A DNA stretch of 64,000 nucleotides from Peptoniphilaceae bacterium. Its GTDB lineage: Bacteria > Bacillota > Clostridia > Tissierellales > Peptoniphilaceae. Each line of letters starts with the position of its first letter. The first letter of the stretch is position 1. The DNA lies in assembly GCA_902363535.1 (NCBI GenBank), contig CABJAE010000010.1:30961-94960 (forward strand), given 5' to 3'. The notes under the pieces are model-generated. The model did not search any database and was not told the origin of the DNA. It saw only the letters and a program-made list of their open reading frames with translations. The translations under genes were made by a program, and so were the position numbers. Positions 34,005-44,043 of this stretch are shown here, in pieces.

Positions 34005-34544
34005 TTACTTGTCCAGTTGCCGCTTTAAATCTTCCAGCTTTTTCTTGTTCTCCTCGTCCATGGCGAGGTAAGTGCCTTTTTTCGTGCGAATGCGATTGGC
34101 TTCTTTTCGCGTCAGGCTTTTCGAGCGCTTCACCAAGAGCTCCAGCTCTCTGGCGCTGATGCGCTTGCCCCCGCGGGCGAGAATAATCTGCTGCTCCACG
34201 TAGTCGCTGGTGGCCACGGTCACGTCCCGCACCCGGCCCATGGAGGCGATTTCGCTTTCGATGTAGCGGTCGGCGGTGACGGTTTCTTTCGTAAAGACGA
34301 TGTCCATGTGGGGCTTTCTCTGAATGCTGCCCCCGTTTCCCTTCACCCGATAGGCGTCGAAGACGAGGATGATAAACAGATGCTCCGTGGCGGCGTACTC
34401 TTCCAAGAGATCCACCAAAAGTTCCCTGGCCTCTTCCAGATGCTCGTCGATGAGGCCGTCGAAGTCGGACCAGTAGTTGATGATGTTGTAACCGTCGACA
34501 AAGAGGTAGCGACCGTCTCTTTTATAGCGCCGATGCCTTGCCAT
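34005..34544 (-). CDS. NYN-domain endoribonuclease, YacP/Rae1-like
   Basis: A 179-residue PIN-like nuclease. The start YLFVDGYNIINYW supplies the first catalytic Asp and DAY, VFTKETVTADRYIE and ATSDYVEQQIIL the other acidic residues of the NYN fold. In Bacillus the same gene, Rae1, is a ribosome-associated nuclease that cuts certain mRNAs during translation. A C-terminal basic helix is present. It overlaps rlmB by 23 bases. Confidence 0.9.
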   Translation of the reverse strand: MARHRRYKRDGRYLFVDGYNIINYWSDFDGLIDEHLEEARELLVDLLEEYAATEHLFIILVFDAYRVKGNGGSIQRKPHMDIVFTKETVTADRYIESEIASMGRVRDVTVATSDYVEQQIILARGGKRISARELELLVKRSKSLTRKEANRIRTKKGTYLAMDEENKKKLEDLKRQLDK

Positions 34545-35265
34545 GTCGCTGTCTCTTGATGTCGTAGAGGAAAATCGAGGCGGCCACGGAGGCGTTTAAG
34601 GAATCGAAGCCCCCGTCCATGGGAATGGAGAGCAGGCTGTCCACGTGTTCCTTCGTCTTTTCCGCCAGGCCCTTGCCCTCGTTGCCGATGACCACGGCGA
34701 TGGGGCCGGTGAGATCCGCATCGTAAAGGGCGCCCTTTCCTCCGTCGGCGCCGTAGACCCAAATATTTTTCGCCTTTAAATCGTCGATGGTGCGGTTGAT
34801 GTTCGTGACCTTCGCCACGATCATGTGATCCACCGCCCCGGCGGAGGTCTTATACACCGTGGCGTTCACGGCGGCGGCTCGGTGTTTCGGTATCACGACG
34901 CCGTGGGCGCCCATGGCGTAGGCGGATCGAATAATGGCGCCGAGGTTGTGGGGATCTTCGATGCCGTCTAAGAGCACGATTAAAGGATCCTCGCTTTTTT
35001 CTTCGGCCAGGGCCAACATGTCTTCCACGCTGCCGTAAGTGAAATCGGAAATAAAGGCCACGACGCCTTGGTGGTTTTGATTGCCGCACATTTCGTCCAG
35101 GCGGGATTTTTCGCGCTCCTGAACGTAGATGCCCAGTTCTTTGGCTCGGCCGCGAATTTTTTTCATAGAGCCGTCTTTCGCGCCCTTTTGAATGTAGACC
35201 TTGTCGGGCATTTTGTCTAAGGCTTCAAGGACCGGGTTTCGGCCGTAGATCATGGTCGTTTCCAT
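34522..35265 (-). CDS. rlmB: 23S rRNA 2'-O-methyltransferase RlmB-like (TrmH family)
   Basis: A 247-residue SPOUT methyltransferase. The N-terminal substrate-binding domain starts [12 protein letters not shown] and contains NHQGVVAF; the trefoil knot carries [28 protein letters not shown] and [18 protein letters not shown]. RlmB methylates G2251 of 23S rRNA; other TrmH-type targets remain possible. It overlaps thyX by 16 bases. Confidence 0.92.
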   Translation of the reverse strand: METTMIYGRNPVLEALDKMPDKVYIQKGAKDGSMKKIRGRAKELGIYVQEREKSRLDEMCGNQNHQGVVAFISDFTYGSVEDMLALAEEKSEDPLIVLLDGIEDPHNLGAIIRSAYAMGAHGVVIPKHRAAAVNATVYKTSAGAVDHMIVAKVTNINRTIDDLKAKNIWVYGADGGKGALYDADLTGPIAVVIGNEGKGLAEKTKEHVDSLLSIPMDGGFDSLNASVAASIFLYDIKRQRHGKASAL

Positions 35266-36023
35266 ACTTCCTCCTTGTAAAAGGCGCGGACTTCGTTGAT
35301 TTTTCCGCAGGTCATGGCCCCTTCCGGGCAGGGACCCGTAACGCAGGCGGGACCCGCCTGTTTAAATACCTCAGGCGCCACGGCCAAGACTTCTTTCAAC
35401 ATGGCGAGGGCCATGTCGCGAATTTCCCACTGGGCCCGCTCACAGAGCCGCATGGTGAAAAAGTGCATCAAGCTCCTCGCGTTCATGGTCACGACGATTT
35501 TCGTCTCGCAGGCATTGGGCAGCACGTAGCGGGCATCTTCGATGGCGCGCTTTTCCGCCGCGGAGGCGGCTTTTTTCTCGTCCATCCCGGATTCCTCGAG
35601 CTCTTTCACATAGACGGCCTTCAACTGCTCCGTGAGATCCTCGTAGGCCTTGTGGGCCGCCTTCATGCTTTCGATGAAGCGGGCCTTGGCGGCTTCGTCT
35701 TTTTCGATGGCCTTGGGAATAATGTACTCAAATCGATCCAAACGCACGTAGCGCTGGGATTGCTGGGAATAGCTGGCCAGGCGGTGGCGCACCAATTGAT
35801 GGGTCAGGACCCGGCTCACGCCTTCGATGGCAAAGGTGAAGCTGATGTGCTCCATAGGCGAGGCGTGGCCCATGTCGGCGAGCATGGCGACGAAGCGGGC
35901 AACCTCCGCCTCGTCCAATTTTTCTTCGATGGCCTCCACCCCCACCGGGGAATAGCAAAGCTTGGCGGCCTTGGCAATGGTAGCCGCCCCGTCCGGCGTG
36001 TATGCAATGAGTTTAACCTTCAT
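35250..36023 (-). CDS. thyX: Flavin-dependent thymidylate synthase
   Basis: A 257-residue ThyX. The signature [14 protein letters not shown] (RHRxxSxxxxSxR) binds dUMP and FAD. Residues [20 protein letters not shown] give the second conserved stretch. It makes dTMP using FADH2 and methylene-tetrahydrofolate, the ThyA-independent route. The ATG at 36023 overlaps mrnC by 11 bases; the upstream 13 codons in frame are not part of the family. Confidence 0.95.
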   Translation of the reverse strand: MKVKLIAYTPDGAATIAKAAKLCYSPVGVEAIEEKLDEAEVARFVAMLADMGHASPMEHISFTFAIEGVSRVLTHQLVRHRLASYSQQSQRYVRLDRFEYIIPKAIEKDEAAKARFIESMKAAHKAYEDLTEQLKAVYVKELEESGMDEKKAASAAEKRAIEDARYVLPNACETKIVVTMNARSLMHFFTMRLCERAQWEIRDMALAMLKEVLAVAPEVFKQAGPACVTGPCPEGAMTCGKINEVRAFYKEEVWKRP

Positions 36024-36441
36024 TCTCCCATATCCTCTCAATCTCTTTAAAATACTCCACAAGCCGCGCCGTGTTTCCCGAACTATACAAGTAGCCGATC
36101 AAACACTCAAAGCCCGTGGCTCTTCGGTAGTCCGCCACGGAGGCGTTTTTCGCCGTGGTCTTCGAGTGGGCATTGCGCCCGCGACGATAGACAGCGGCCT
36201 CCTCTTCCGTGAAAAAATCCTTTAATTCCTCGGCAAGGGCCGATTGGGCCGAGGCCTTGGCCCGCTTCGCCGAGGCCCGGTGGAGGCGGGCCACCTTTTC
36301 GTTTCGGTGAAGAATCCTGCTTCTGATGAAAAGTTCGTAGACACAATCCCCTATGTAAGCAAGAACGAGGGGATTTTGCCCCCTCGCCTCGTCTTCCGTC
36401 CACATGGGCGCGGAAAAATATCCTCTTAAATCCTCTTCCAC
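36013..36441 (-). CDS. mrnC: Mini-ribonuclease III
   Basis: A 142-residue RNase III-like domain without a double-stranded-RNA-binding domain, as in Bacillus MrnC, which matures 23S rRNA ends. The signature [17 protein letters not shown] carries the catalytic Asp, and [27 protein letters not shown] holds the other conserved residues. GTG start (36441) overlapping cysS by 16 bases, with GAGAGGG upstream. Confidence 0.95.
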   Translation of the reverse strand: MEEDLRGYFSAPMWTEDEARGQNPLVLAYIGDCVYELFIRSRILHRNEKVARLHRASAKRAKASAQSALAEELKDFFTEEEAAVYRRGRNAHSKTTAKNASVADYRRATGFECLIGYLYSSGNTARLVEYFKEIERIWENEG

Positions 36442-37817
36442 AGAGTGCCCTCTCTCGTGTCTTCGATGGCGATGCCTTTTTCGAAGAGCTCGTCGCGAAT
36501 GGCATCGGCCCGGGCGAAATCTTTGTTGGCCCGTGCGGCCTTTCGCTCTTCCAAAAGGGCTTCGATGGCGCTGTCTTCGTCGGCTTCTTCCCGGCGATAC
36601 AAAATCCCCAAAACGTCGGCCAGTTCCATAAAGGTGTCGTAGGCCGATTGCAAGCTGTCCTTCTTCGGTCCCTTGGCGATAAAGGTGTTGATGTCTCTCG
36701 CCAGGGTAAAGAGGGCGCCGGTGGCACGGGCCGTGTTCAGGTCGTCGTCCATGGCCGCCATAAATTCTTCTTTTTCTTTTTGCACATCGGCGTCGAAGTC
36801 CGCGTCATTCCCCGCTTCCATGTCGCCCTTTAAGAGCTGTTCCATGTGGTCTCTGACGCCGTAGAGGCGGTCCAGGCCCGCCTTGGTTTGTTCCATGGCG
36901 TCGTAGGAATAGTTAATGGGGCTGCGGTAGTGGGCGCTTAAAAGGAAGAAGCGAAGCACTTCCAGATCGAAGACATTGGCCACTTCACGCACCGTAAAGA
37001 AATTCCCCAAGGACTTGCTCATCTTTGTGCCGTCGACGGTGATCATGCCGTTGTGGAGCCAGTAATTGGCGAAGGTCTTGCCCGTTAAGGTTTCCGATTG
37101 AGCGATTTCGTTTTCGTGGTGGGGGAACTGCAAATCTTCCCCGCCGGAGTGGATGTCGATGGTCTCACCGAGCAGAGTCTTGGCCATGACGGAGCATTCC
37201 AAGTGCCAGCCCGGGCGGCCGTCGCCCCAGGGGCTGGCCCAGAAGGGTTCGCCTTCTTTCTTGCCCTTCCACAGAACAAAGTCGCCGGGATTTTTCTTGG
37301 CGCTGTTCACTTCGATGCGGGCGCCGCTTTGCAGCTCGTCGATGTTTTTTCCGGAGAGCTTGCCGTAATCCTTGGCTTTGGTAATGTCGAAGTACACGTC
37401 GCCGTCCGCCGGATAGGCCGCGCCTTTTTCCACGAGGCCCCCCACAAATTCCAACATGGGTTCGATAAATTCCGTGGCCCGCGGGTTAATGGTCTTGTAG
37501 GTGTAGAGATTCAGTCCGTTGGCGTCTTGCATAAATTCGCCGATGTAGCGATCGGCTACGTCGAATACCGTGGTGTTCTCGTCCTTGGCCCGATTAATCA
37601 GCTTGTCGTCGATGTCCGTAAAGTTTACGACGAAATCCACGTCGTAGCCTTTGTAGATAAAGTAGCGGCGCAAGGTGTCGAAAACCACCAAGGGGCGGGC
37701 ATTTCCCACGTGAATGAAGTTGTAGACCGTGGGGCCGCAGTTGTACATGCGTACCTTCTTATCCTCCAGCGACTTAAATTCCTCTTTTTGTCTCGTCATG
37801 GAATTAAATAACTTCAC
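36426..37817 (-). CDS. cysS: Cysteinyl-tRNA synthetase
   Basis: A 463-residue class I synthetase. The zinc-binding Cys27 in YNCGPTVY, the HIGH-like HVGN in FIHVGNARP, GGEDLQFPHHENEIAQ and the KMSKS loop TKMSKSLGN are all present. The start is GTG (37817) with AAAGGGG 6 bases upstream. It opens the run cysS-mrnC-thyX-rlmB-yacP and follows the unknown gene at 37839 by 21 bases. Confidence 0.97.
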   Translation of the reverse strand: MKLFNSMTRQKEEFKSLEDKKVRMYNCGPTVYNFIHVGNARPLVVFDTLRRYFIYKGYDVDFVVNFTDIDDKLINRAKDENTTVFDVADRYIGEFMQDANGLNLYTYKTINPRATEFIEPMLEFVGGLVEKGAAYPADGDVYFDITKAKDYGKLSGKNIDELQSGARIEVNSAKKNPGDFVLWKGKKEGEPFWASPWGDGRPGWHLECSVMAKTLLGETIDIHSGGEDLQFPHHENEIAQSETLTGKTFANYWLHNGMITVDGTKMSKSLGNFFTVREVANVFDLEVLRFFLLSAHYRSPINYSYDAMEQTKAGLDRLYGVRDHMEQLLKGDMEAGNDADFDADVQKEKEEFMAAMDDDLNTARATGALFTLARDINTFIAKGPKKDSLQSAYDTFMELADVLGILYRREEADEDSAIEALLEERKAARANKDFARADAIRDELFEKGIAIEDTREGTLWKRI

Positions 37818-37838
37818 GTCTGTCCCCTTTCTCTCGCC

Positions 37839-38828
37839 TTAAATGTCGAAATAATAGCTGTTTTCCAATTTGTCGTGAATGGCGGACAAAATATTATCGA
37901 AGTCCTCGTCTTGAATAAAGAGGACGTCCAAATCACGCTTTCTCACGCCGTCGCGAATGCGCTTCACATCCGCAGGTCGCACGGAATTCAGATACACCAG
38001 CACCAAATCCGCGCCGTCTAAATTGCTTTCGATGTTTTCTTCGGAGGCTTCGTCGATGTGGACCACGTCGCTTCCCCCGTCTTTCAGGGCGTTTACCTGC
38101 TCGCTTACCACCGGGCCGTTTCCGAAGACGCTGAGCTGAAGGTGTTCGAGAAATTCATCGTCTTCCACCGGCGATGGCTCATTGTCGTAGGCCGCAGTGA
38201 GCACGTTCTCTCCATCCATGTTGTGGATCCAAATGACCCGGCCCCCTTCGGGATCCCGTTGCCAGTAGGCGTAGTCCACGATGTCGCCTTCGCCGACATT
38301 TAAATTGCCCAAACTCACGTCTTCCAAATTGACGCGCATGATGCCGTCTTCCCCTTCACCTTCGATGTAGAGGCCGCGGAAATCGGGATCGTAGAGCACC
38401 CGCGCGTAGGGAATGACCCGCCGCTCGCTTTCAATGGTCTCCGTGGTTTTTTCCAGAAGTTCGTAATTGTAAATATTCTTCAGGTGGTTGTTATTATACA
38501 CCTGCTTTACCACCTTGGCCCGGACTTGGTCCCCTTCGCCGATGTTTTGCAGGCGCAGGACTTTTTCCGGAATAAACACATTGTCGTCGCCTAAGGTGCC
38601 GCCGCCGAGGCGCAAGTGGACGCGGCCCACGTAGTAATCCTCGTCATTTACTGCGACGCGAGGCGCCTCGGAGTAGGTCGTTTCCGTTTCGATGTCGTAC
38701 AAGAGCTCCGCTAAATCGAAGAGCTTTTCCACGCGGCTTCGGCGTTCAAAGAGATTGTCGCCGTTAATGCCGTCGATACAGGTTTTCATTTCATTCTTAA
38801 TTTCGTTTACCATATAGTTTTTGTTCAT
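37839..38828 (-). CDS. Unrecognised protein with C-terminal DUF2325-like domain
   Basis: I do not firmly recognise this strongly acidic protein of 329 residues. The C-terminal 95 residues, from FGNGPVVSEQVNALKDGG through LVLVYLNSVRPADVKRIRDG to VLFIQDEDFDNIL, have the small alpha/beta layout of DUF2325, normally a stand-alone domain, but without clear cysteines or histidines. The middle (about 75-215) has beta-rich stretches such as YVGRVHLRLGGGTLGDDN and EGDQVRAKVV that look like OB-fold strands. Start: the ATG at 38828 has GGAG at 9 bases; an ATG five codons earlier is possible. It lies 21 bases before cysS and might be co-transcribed with it. Confidence 0.6.
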   Translation of the reverse strand: MNKNYMVNEIKNEMKTCIDGINGDNLFERRSRVEKLFDLAELLYDIETETTYSEAPRVAVNDEDYYVGRVHLRLGGGTLGDDNVFIPEKVLRLQNIGEGDQVRAKVVKQVYNNNHLKNIYNYELLEKTTETIESERRVIPYARVLYDPDFRGLYIEGEGEDGIMRVNLEDVSLGNLNVGEGDIVDYAYWQRDPEGGRVIWIHNMDGENVLTAAYDNEPSPVEDDEFLEHLQLSVFGNGPVVSEQVNALKDGGSDVVHIDEASEENIESNLDGADLVLVYLNSVRPADVKRIRDGVRKRDLDVLFIQDEDFDNILSAIHDKLENSYYFDI

Positions 38829-38954
38829 TTGTTCTTTCTCCATTTCTATATTTAATCCACTCTATTTTATCACGTCCCGCCCTTTATCTCCACCGCGGCG
38901 CGCGATTGCCTATGCTTTTTATAGGATTTCAGAAAAAGGGAAAATGTCTTTTCT

Positions 38955-38990
38955 ATAAAAAATCCCCTTACCGCGCAGGTAAAGGGATTT
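38955..38990 (-). terminator. Terminator after groEL
   Basis: On the minus strand ATCCCTTTACC, loop TGCGC, GGTAAGGGGAT (38962-38988), followed by a T-run. It begins 18 bases after the groEL stop codon. Confidence 0.9.
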
Positions 38991-39005
38991 TTGAGATTTT
39001 ATTGA

Positions 39006-40652
<1,647 letters not shown>

Positions 40653-40656
40653 TTAC

Positions 40657-40938
40657 TTAGTTTAATTTTGCCAACAGGTCTTGGTATTTTAAGACGATGA
40701 CGGTTTCTCCGTCCATTTCCACTTCGCTGCCTGCGTATTTACTGTAGATGACTTTGTCCCCTTCGACGACGTCGCAGTGAATGTCTTCGGAATTTTTTAA
40801 TTCCTCGCTCACGGCGATGACCGTGGCCACATTGGATTCCTCTTTTGCCGTATCGGGCAAGACGAGGCCGCTGGCCGTGACGTTTTCTTTTTCTATTTTT
40901 TGAATTACAACACGTTCACCTAATGGTTTAATGGTCAT
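40657..40938 (-). CDS. groES: Co-chaperonin GroES
   Basis: A 93-residue GroES with the N-terminal IKPLGERVVIQKIE, the mobile loop ENVTASGLVLP and GDKVIYSKYAGSEVEMDGE. It caps GroEL. First gene of the groESL operon, under a promoter at 40997-41024 and a CIRCE element just downstream of it, so HrcA control is likely; hrcA itself is not in the window. Confidence 0.98.
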   Translation of the reverse strand: MTIKPLGERVVIQKIEKENVTASGLVLPDTAKEESNVATVIAVSEELKNSEDIHCDVVEGDKVIYSKYAGSEVEMDGETVIVLKYQDLLAKLN

Positions 40939-40959
40939 GATGTGCCTCCTGAAATGATA

Positions 40960-40986
40960 TTAGCACTTGCGTATGTCGAGTGCCAG
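40960..40986. promoter_or_regulatory. CIRCE operator (HrcA site), slightly diverged
   Basis: TTAGCACTT, 9 bases, GAGTGCCAG on the plus strand against the consensus TTAGCACTC-N9-GAGTGCTAA: 8 of 9 bases in the left arm and 7 of 9 in the right arm match. It lies between the likely start of transcription and the groES ribosome-binding site, the usual CIRCE position. Confidence 0.85.
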
Positions 40987-40996
40987 TTCCTCTATT

Positions 40997-41024
40997 ATGA
41001 TACCACAATTTTAAAACTTGTAAA
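40997..41024 (-). promoter_or_regulatory. Promoter of groESL
   Basis: On the minus strand TTTACA (41019-41024), 16 bases, TATCAT (40997-41002). Transcription would begin around 40990, immediately before the CIRCE element. Confidence 0.6.
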
Positions 41025-41098
41025 CCATATCCGCGGATTATTTCTCCCAACCGTCGGGTTTCAGGCAATTGCACGTCCCTTTTCGCATTCTCAAGTAG

Positions 41099-41155
41099 AC
41101 ACTATATATAGATAATTTTCCCAAACATCTTCCTTTTGTCTCCCATATGTAGTAT
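41099..41155. promoter_or_regulatory. Two putative NrdR boxes upstream of nrdDG
   Basis: Box 1 at 41099-41114 (ACACTATATATAGATA) matches 13 of 16 positions of the NrdR consensus acaCwATATaTwGtgt. Box 2 at 41140-41155 (CTCCCATATGTAGTAT) has the central ATAT-T-G-T core. Centres are 41 bases apart, about four helical turns; the usual distance is near 31. Box 2 overlaps the -10 TATAAT at 41153-41158, as expected for repression of nrdDG by NrdR when dNTPs are plentiful. nrdR is not in the window. Confidence 0.55.
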
Positions 41156-41158
41156 AAT
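41153..41158 (+). promoter_or_regulatory. -10 element of nrdDG promoter
   Basis: A perfect TATAAT 91 bases before the nrdD ATG, within the second putative NrdR box. I see no convincing -35. Confidence 0.5.
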
Positions 41159-41248
41159 CGTCTCGCTTGGGACAACAGTGCCCGCGAAACGTAAGAAACA
41201 CCCGCAGGGGTTAAGTAATAGACATTTTGTATTATTCGGAGGAATGGA

Positions 41249-43408
41249 ATGAGCAATTTAAGGATTATTAAGCGCAACGGCGAGTCCGTGGATTTCGACG
41301 GATCGAAAATCGTCGTCGCCATCGAAAAGGCCATGCACTCGCCCACGGGCTATTTCGTGGAAAATCAGGCGGACATGGTAGCGAAAGAAATCGAAGAAGA
41401 AATTTTAAGGGAAGAGCTGTCTTCCACCGTGCTTCAGGTAGAAAAGCGGGTCTTCGAAAAATTAATCGAAAAAAACAACATCGCCACGGCCAAGGCCTAC
41501 GAGTCCTACCGTTCTGTGCAATCCTTTAAGCGGGAAAACAACTCCACCGACTCCTCCATCGAAAGCCTTTTGACCTATTCCGATGCGGATTTAATGGATG
41601 AAAACTCCAATAAAAACGCCGTGGTGGTCTCCACCCAACGGGATCTCATCGCCGGGGAAGTCTCCAAAGACATCGCACGCCGCCGGATTCTTCCCACAGA
41701 CATCGTCACGGCCCACGACTCCGGCGCCATTCACGTCCACGACATGGACTATTACATTCAGCCCATGTTCAACTGCTGTTTGATCAATCTGGAAGACATG
41801 CTGAAAAACGGCACGGTGGTCAACGGCAAGATGATCGAATCGCCGAAGAGTTTCCAAACGGCCTGCACCATTACGACACAAATCATCGCCCAAGTAGCTT
41901 CCGGCCAATTCGGCGGCCAATCCATTAACGGCATCGACCGCATTTTGGCCCCCTATGTGCGCCGAAGCTACGAAAAATACTTAAGCGCCTCCATTTCCGA
42001 GCAGCTGGACATTTACGGCATGGAAAAAGCCGACATGGCCATGGCGGAAAAAGTGGCCTGGAATCGCACGAAGCGGGAAATTAAATCGGGCGTACAAACC
42101 ATTCAATACCAAATCAACACCCTCATGACCACCAACGGCCAAGCGCCCTTCGTCACCCTGTTCATGTACTTCGATCCCGAAAGCGAATACGCCTACGAGG
42201 CCTCCCTTATTACGGAAGAAATCCTTCGCCAACGGATCGACGGCATTAAAAACAAACAAGGGGTGAAGGTCACGCCGGCCTTCCCGAAGCTGATCTACGT
42301 TCTGGACGAACACAACATCCACAAAGACAGCCCCTACTACTACCTCACTCGCCTGGCCGCCACCTGCACGGCGAAGCGCATGTATCCGGACTATATTTCC
42401 GCAAAGAAAATGAAGGAAATCTACGAAGGCAATGTCTTCTCCCCCATGGGCTGCCGCTCCTTCCTTTCCCCTTGGAAAGACGAAGAAGGCAATTACAAAT
42501 TCGACGGCCGCTTTAACATGGGCGTCGTGAGCGTCAACCTGGCGCAAATCGGCATTTTGGCCGGTCGCGACGAAGACGCTTACTTCGAGCTTTTAAACAA
42601 GCGCCTCGAGCTCGTGAAAAAGGCCCTTTTGATTCGCTACGAACGCCTGAAGGAAGTGACCAGCGACGTCTCCCCCATTCACTGGCAAGACGGCGCCATC
42701 GCCCGCCTGGAGCCCGGCGAAAAAATCGGCGACTATTTAGAAGGCGGCTACTCCACTCTGTCTTTGGGCTACATCGGTCTCTACGAAGCCACGAAATGCG
42801 TCATCGGCACCTCCCACACCACGAAAGAAGGCCACGCCTTTGCCATGCGCGTCATGCACGCCTTAAGGGATGCCGTGGACAGCTGGAAGGCGGAAACCGG
42901 CCTGGGCTTCGCCCTGTACGGCACCCCGGCGGAATCCTTGACCCACCGCTTCTGCTCCATCGACAAGGCCACCTTCGGCGCCATCGAAGACATTACGGAC
43001 AAGGGCTACTACACCAACAGCTACCACGTGGATGTACGGGAAGAAATCAACGCCTTCGACAAATTCGACTTCGAAAGCGAATTCCAAAAAATCTCCACCG
43101 GCGGCTGCATCAGCTACGTGGAAATCCCCAATATGACCAACAACATCGACGCGGTCATGACCATGGTGGGCTATATTTACGATCACATTTCCTACGCGGA
43201 ATTTAATACGAAATCCGACTACTGCCACGAATGCGGCTTCGACGGCGAAATCACCGTCAACGACGACGGCGATTGGGAGTGCCCTCAATGCGGCAACAAA
43301 GATCGCACCAAGCTTACCGTCATTCGCAGAACCTGCGGCTATTTAGGCGAAAACTTCTGGAACGAAGGCCGCACCAAGGAAATCGACGCCCGCGTCCTGC
43401 ACATTTAA
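41249..43408 (+). CDS. nrdD: Anaerobic ribonucleoside-triphosphate reductase
   Basis: A 719-residue class III RNR. The N-terminal ATP-cone (about 1-95: RIIKRNGESVDFDGSKI) is the allosteric activity site. The C-terminus has the zinc site CHECGF...CPQCG and the glycyl-radical loop RRTCGYLG, whose Gly is activated by NrdG. It reduces NTPs without oxygen, indicating anaerobic growth. GGAGG precedes the ATG at 41249 by 7 bases. The stop is 1 base before nrdG. Confidence 0.97.
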   Translation: MSNLRIIKRNGESVDFDGSKIVVAIEKAMHSPTGYFVENQADMVAKEIEEEILREELSSTVLQVEKRVFEKLIEKNNIATAKAYESYRSVQSFKRENNSTDSSIESLLTYSDADLMDENSNKNAVVVSTQRDLIAGEVSKDIARRRILPTDIVTAHDSGAIHVHDMDYYIQPMFNCCLINLEDMLKNGTVVNGKMIESPKSFQTACTITTQIIAQVASGQFGGQSINGIDRILAPYVRRSYEKYLSASISEQLDIYGMEKADMAMAEKVAWNRTKREIKSGVQTIQYQINTLMTTNGQAPFVTLFMYFDPESEYAYEASLITEEILRQRIDGIKNKQGVKVTPAFPKLIYVLDEHNIHKDSPYYYLTRLAATCTAKRMYPDYISAKKMKEIYEGNVFSPMGCRSFLSPWKDEEGNYKFDGRFNMGVVSVNLAQIGILAGRDEDAYFELLNKRLELVKKALLIRYERLKEVTSDVSPIHWQDGAIARLEPGEKIGDYLEGGYSTLSLGYIGLYEATKCVIGTSHTTKEGHAFAMRVMHALRDAVDSWKAETGLGFALYGTPAESLTHRFCSIDKATFGAIEDITDKGYYTNSYHVDVREEINAFDKFDFESEFQKISTGGCISYVEIPNMTNNIDAVMTMVGYIYDHISYAEFNTKSDYCHECGFDGEITVNDDGDWECPQCGNKDRTKLTVIRRTCGYLGENFWNEGRTKEIDARVLHI

Positions 43409-43409
43409 A

Positions 43410-43916
43410 ATGGACTACGGCAACTACGCGCAAATTCGGCCCCTGGATGTGGCAAACGGCCCGGGCATCCGCGTGTCGGTCTTCGTCACCGGCTGCAGCC
43501 GAAAATGCAAAAACTGTTTCAACGAACCCTACCAGGATCCCGCCTTCGGCGAGGTTTGGACGGACGAGACGACAGAGACATTGATCAACTATTTAAGCCG
43601 CCCGGAAGTTGCGGGCCTCACCCTTTTAGGCGGCGAACCCATGGAAAACACCTGGCTACGACGGGTTTTGGCGGATGTCAAAAAACAAATCCCGACCTCC
43701 GTGTGGATTTACTCCGGCTACACCTTCGAAGAGATCCTCACCGATCCCGAAAAAGTGAAGCTCCTCGAATCCTGCGACGTTCTCGTGGACGGCCCCTTTG
43801 TGGAGGCGAAGAAAAATTTAAAACTCGCCTTTCGGGGCAGCGAAAACCAGCGCATCTTAGACATCCCCAAGAGCCTTCAGGCCCGTACAGCCATAAAAAA
43901 AGAGAGAGACGAATAA
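43410..43916 (+). CDS. nrdG: Anaerobic ribonucleotide reductase activating protein
   Basis: A 168-residue radical-SAM protein. Cys29-x3-Cys33-x2-Cys36 in GCSRKCKNCF binds the [4Fe-4S] cluster, and LLGGEPME is the SAM-binding GGEP. It generates the glycyl radical of NrdD, encoded directly upstream with 1 base between them. Confidence 0.97.
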   Translation: MDYGNYAQIRPLDVANGPGIRVSVFVTGCSRKCKNCFNEPYQDPAFGEVWTDETTETLINYLSRPEVAGLTLLGGEPMENTWLRRVLADVKKQIPTSVWIYSGYTFEEILTDPEKVKLLESCDVLVDGPFVEAKKNLKLAFRGSENQRILDIPKSLQARTAIKKERDE

Positions 43917-43925
43917 GTCTCTCTC
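43902..43925 (+). terminator. Hairpin at the end of nrdG
   Basis: GAGAGAGAC, loop GAATAA containing the stop codon, GTCTCTCTC: a perfect 9-bp stem without a T-run of its own. The hairpin repeat with T-run at 43924-43976 directly follows and probably finishes the job. Confidence 0.5.
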
Positions 43926-43976
43926 AGACTGCAGACAAACTCCGAATACATCTCGGGGTTTGTCTCTTTTTTATGT
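43924..43976. repeat. 53-bp hairpin repeat, copy 2
   Basis: Nearly identical to 5105-5157, with the same 12-bp inverted repeat and TCTTTTTT tail on the plus strand. Here no transposase residues flank it, only nrdG on one side and the ISL3-like palindrome 8 bases to the right. It can act as the rho-independent terminator of nrdDG. Confidence 0.8.
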
Positions 43977-43983
43977 GTTTTTT

Positions 43984-44034
43984 GGCTCTATATTATCCAT
44001 TGGGGAGCAACTCCTCAATGGATAGTATAGAGCC
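43984..44034. repeat. 51-bp palindrome made of ISL3-type ends (possible MITE)
   Basis: Arms of 24 bases (43984-44007 and 44011-44034) with loop CAA; all 24 pairs can form, two as G-U. The left arm, GGCTCTATATTATCCATTGG plus GGAG, matches the left end of the ISL3 element at 63729-63752 with one mismatch. The right arm ends TATAGAGCC, the reverse of the same terminus. It thus looks like both ISL3 ends joined with everything between deleted. I do not see a convincing 8-bp target duplication around it. It separates nrdG from the convergent Na/Pi transporter gene. Confidence 0.75.
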
Positions 44035-44043
44035 TTTATTTTA

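Noticed and set aside
41160..41248. Possible riboswitch in the nrdD leader
   Set aside because: The leader is short (about 90 bases) and shows only a small CCCGC/GGGG pairing; no B12-box or other known riboswitch core is visible.
41038..41346. Open frame on the minus strand across the nrdD promoter
   Set aside because: It runs through the putative NrdR sites and the start of nrdD, lacks a ribosome-binding site and resembles no protein.
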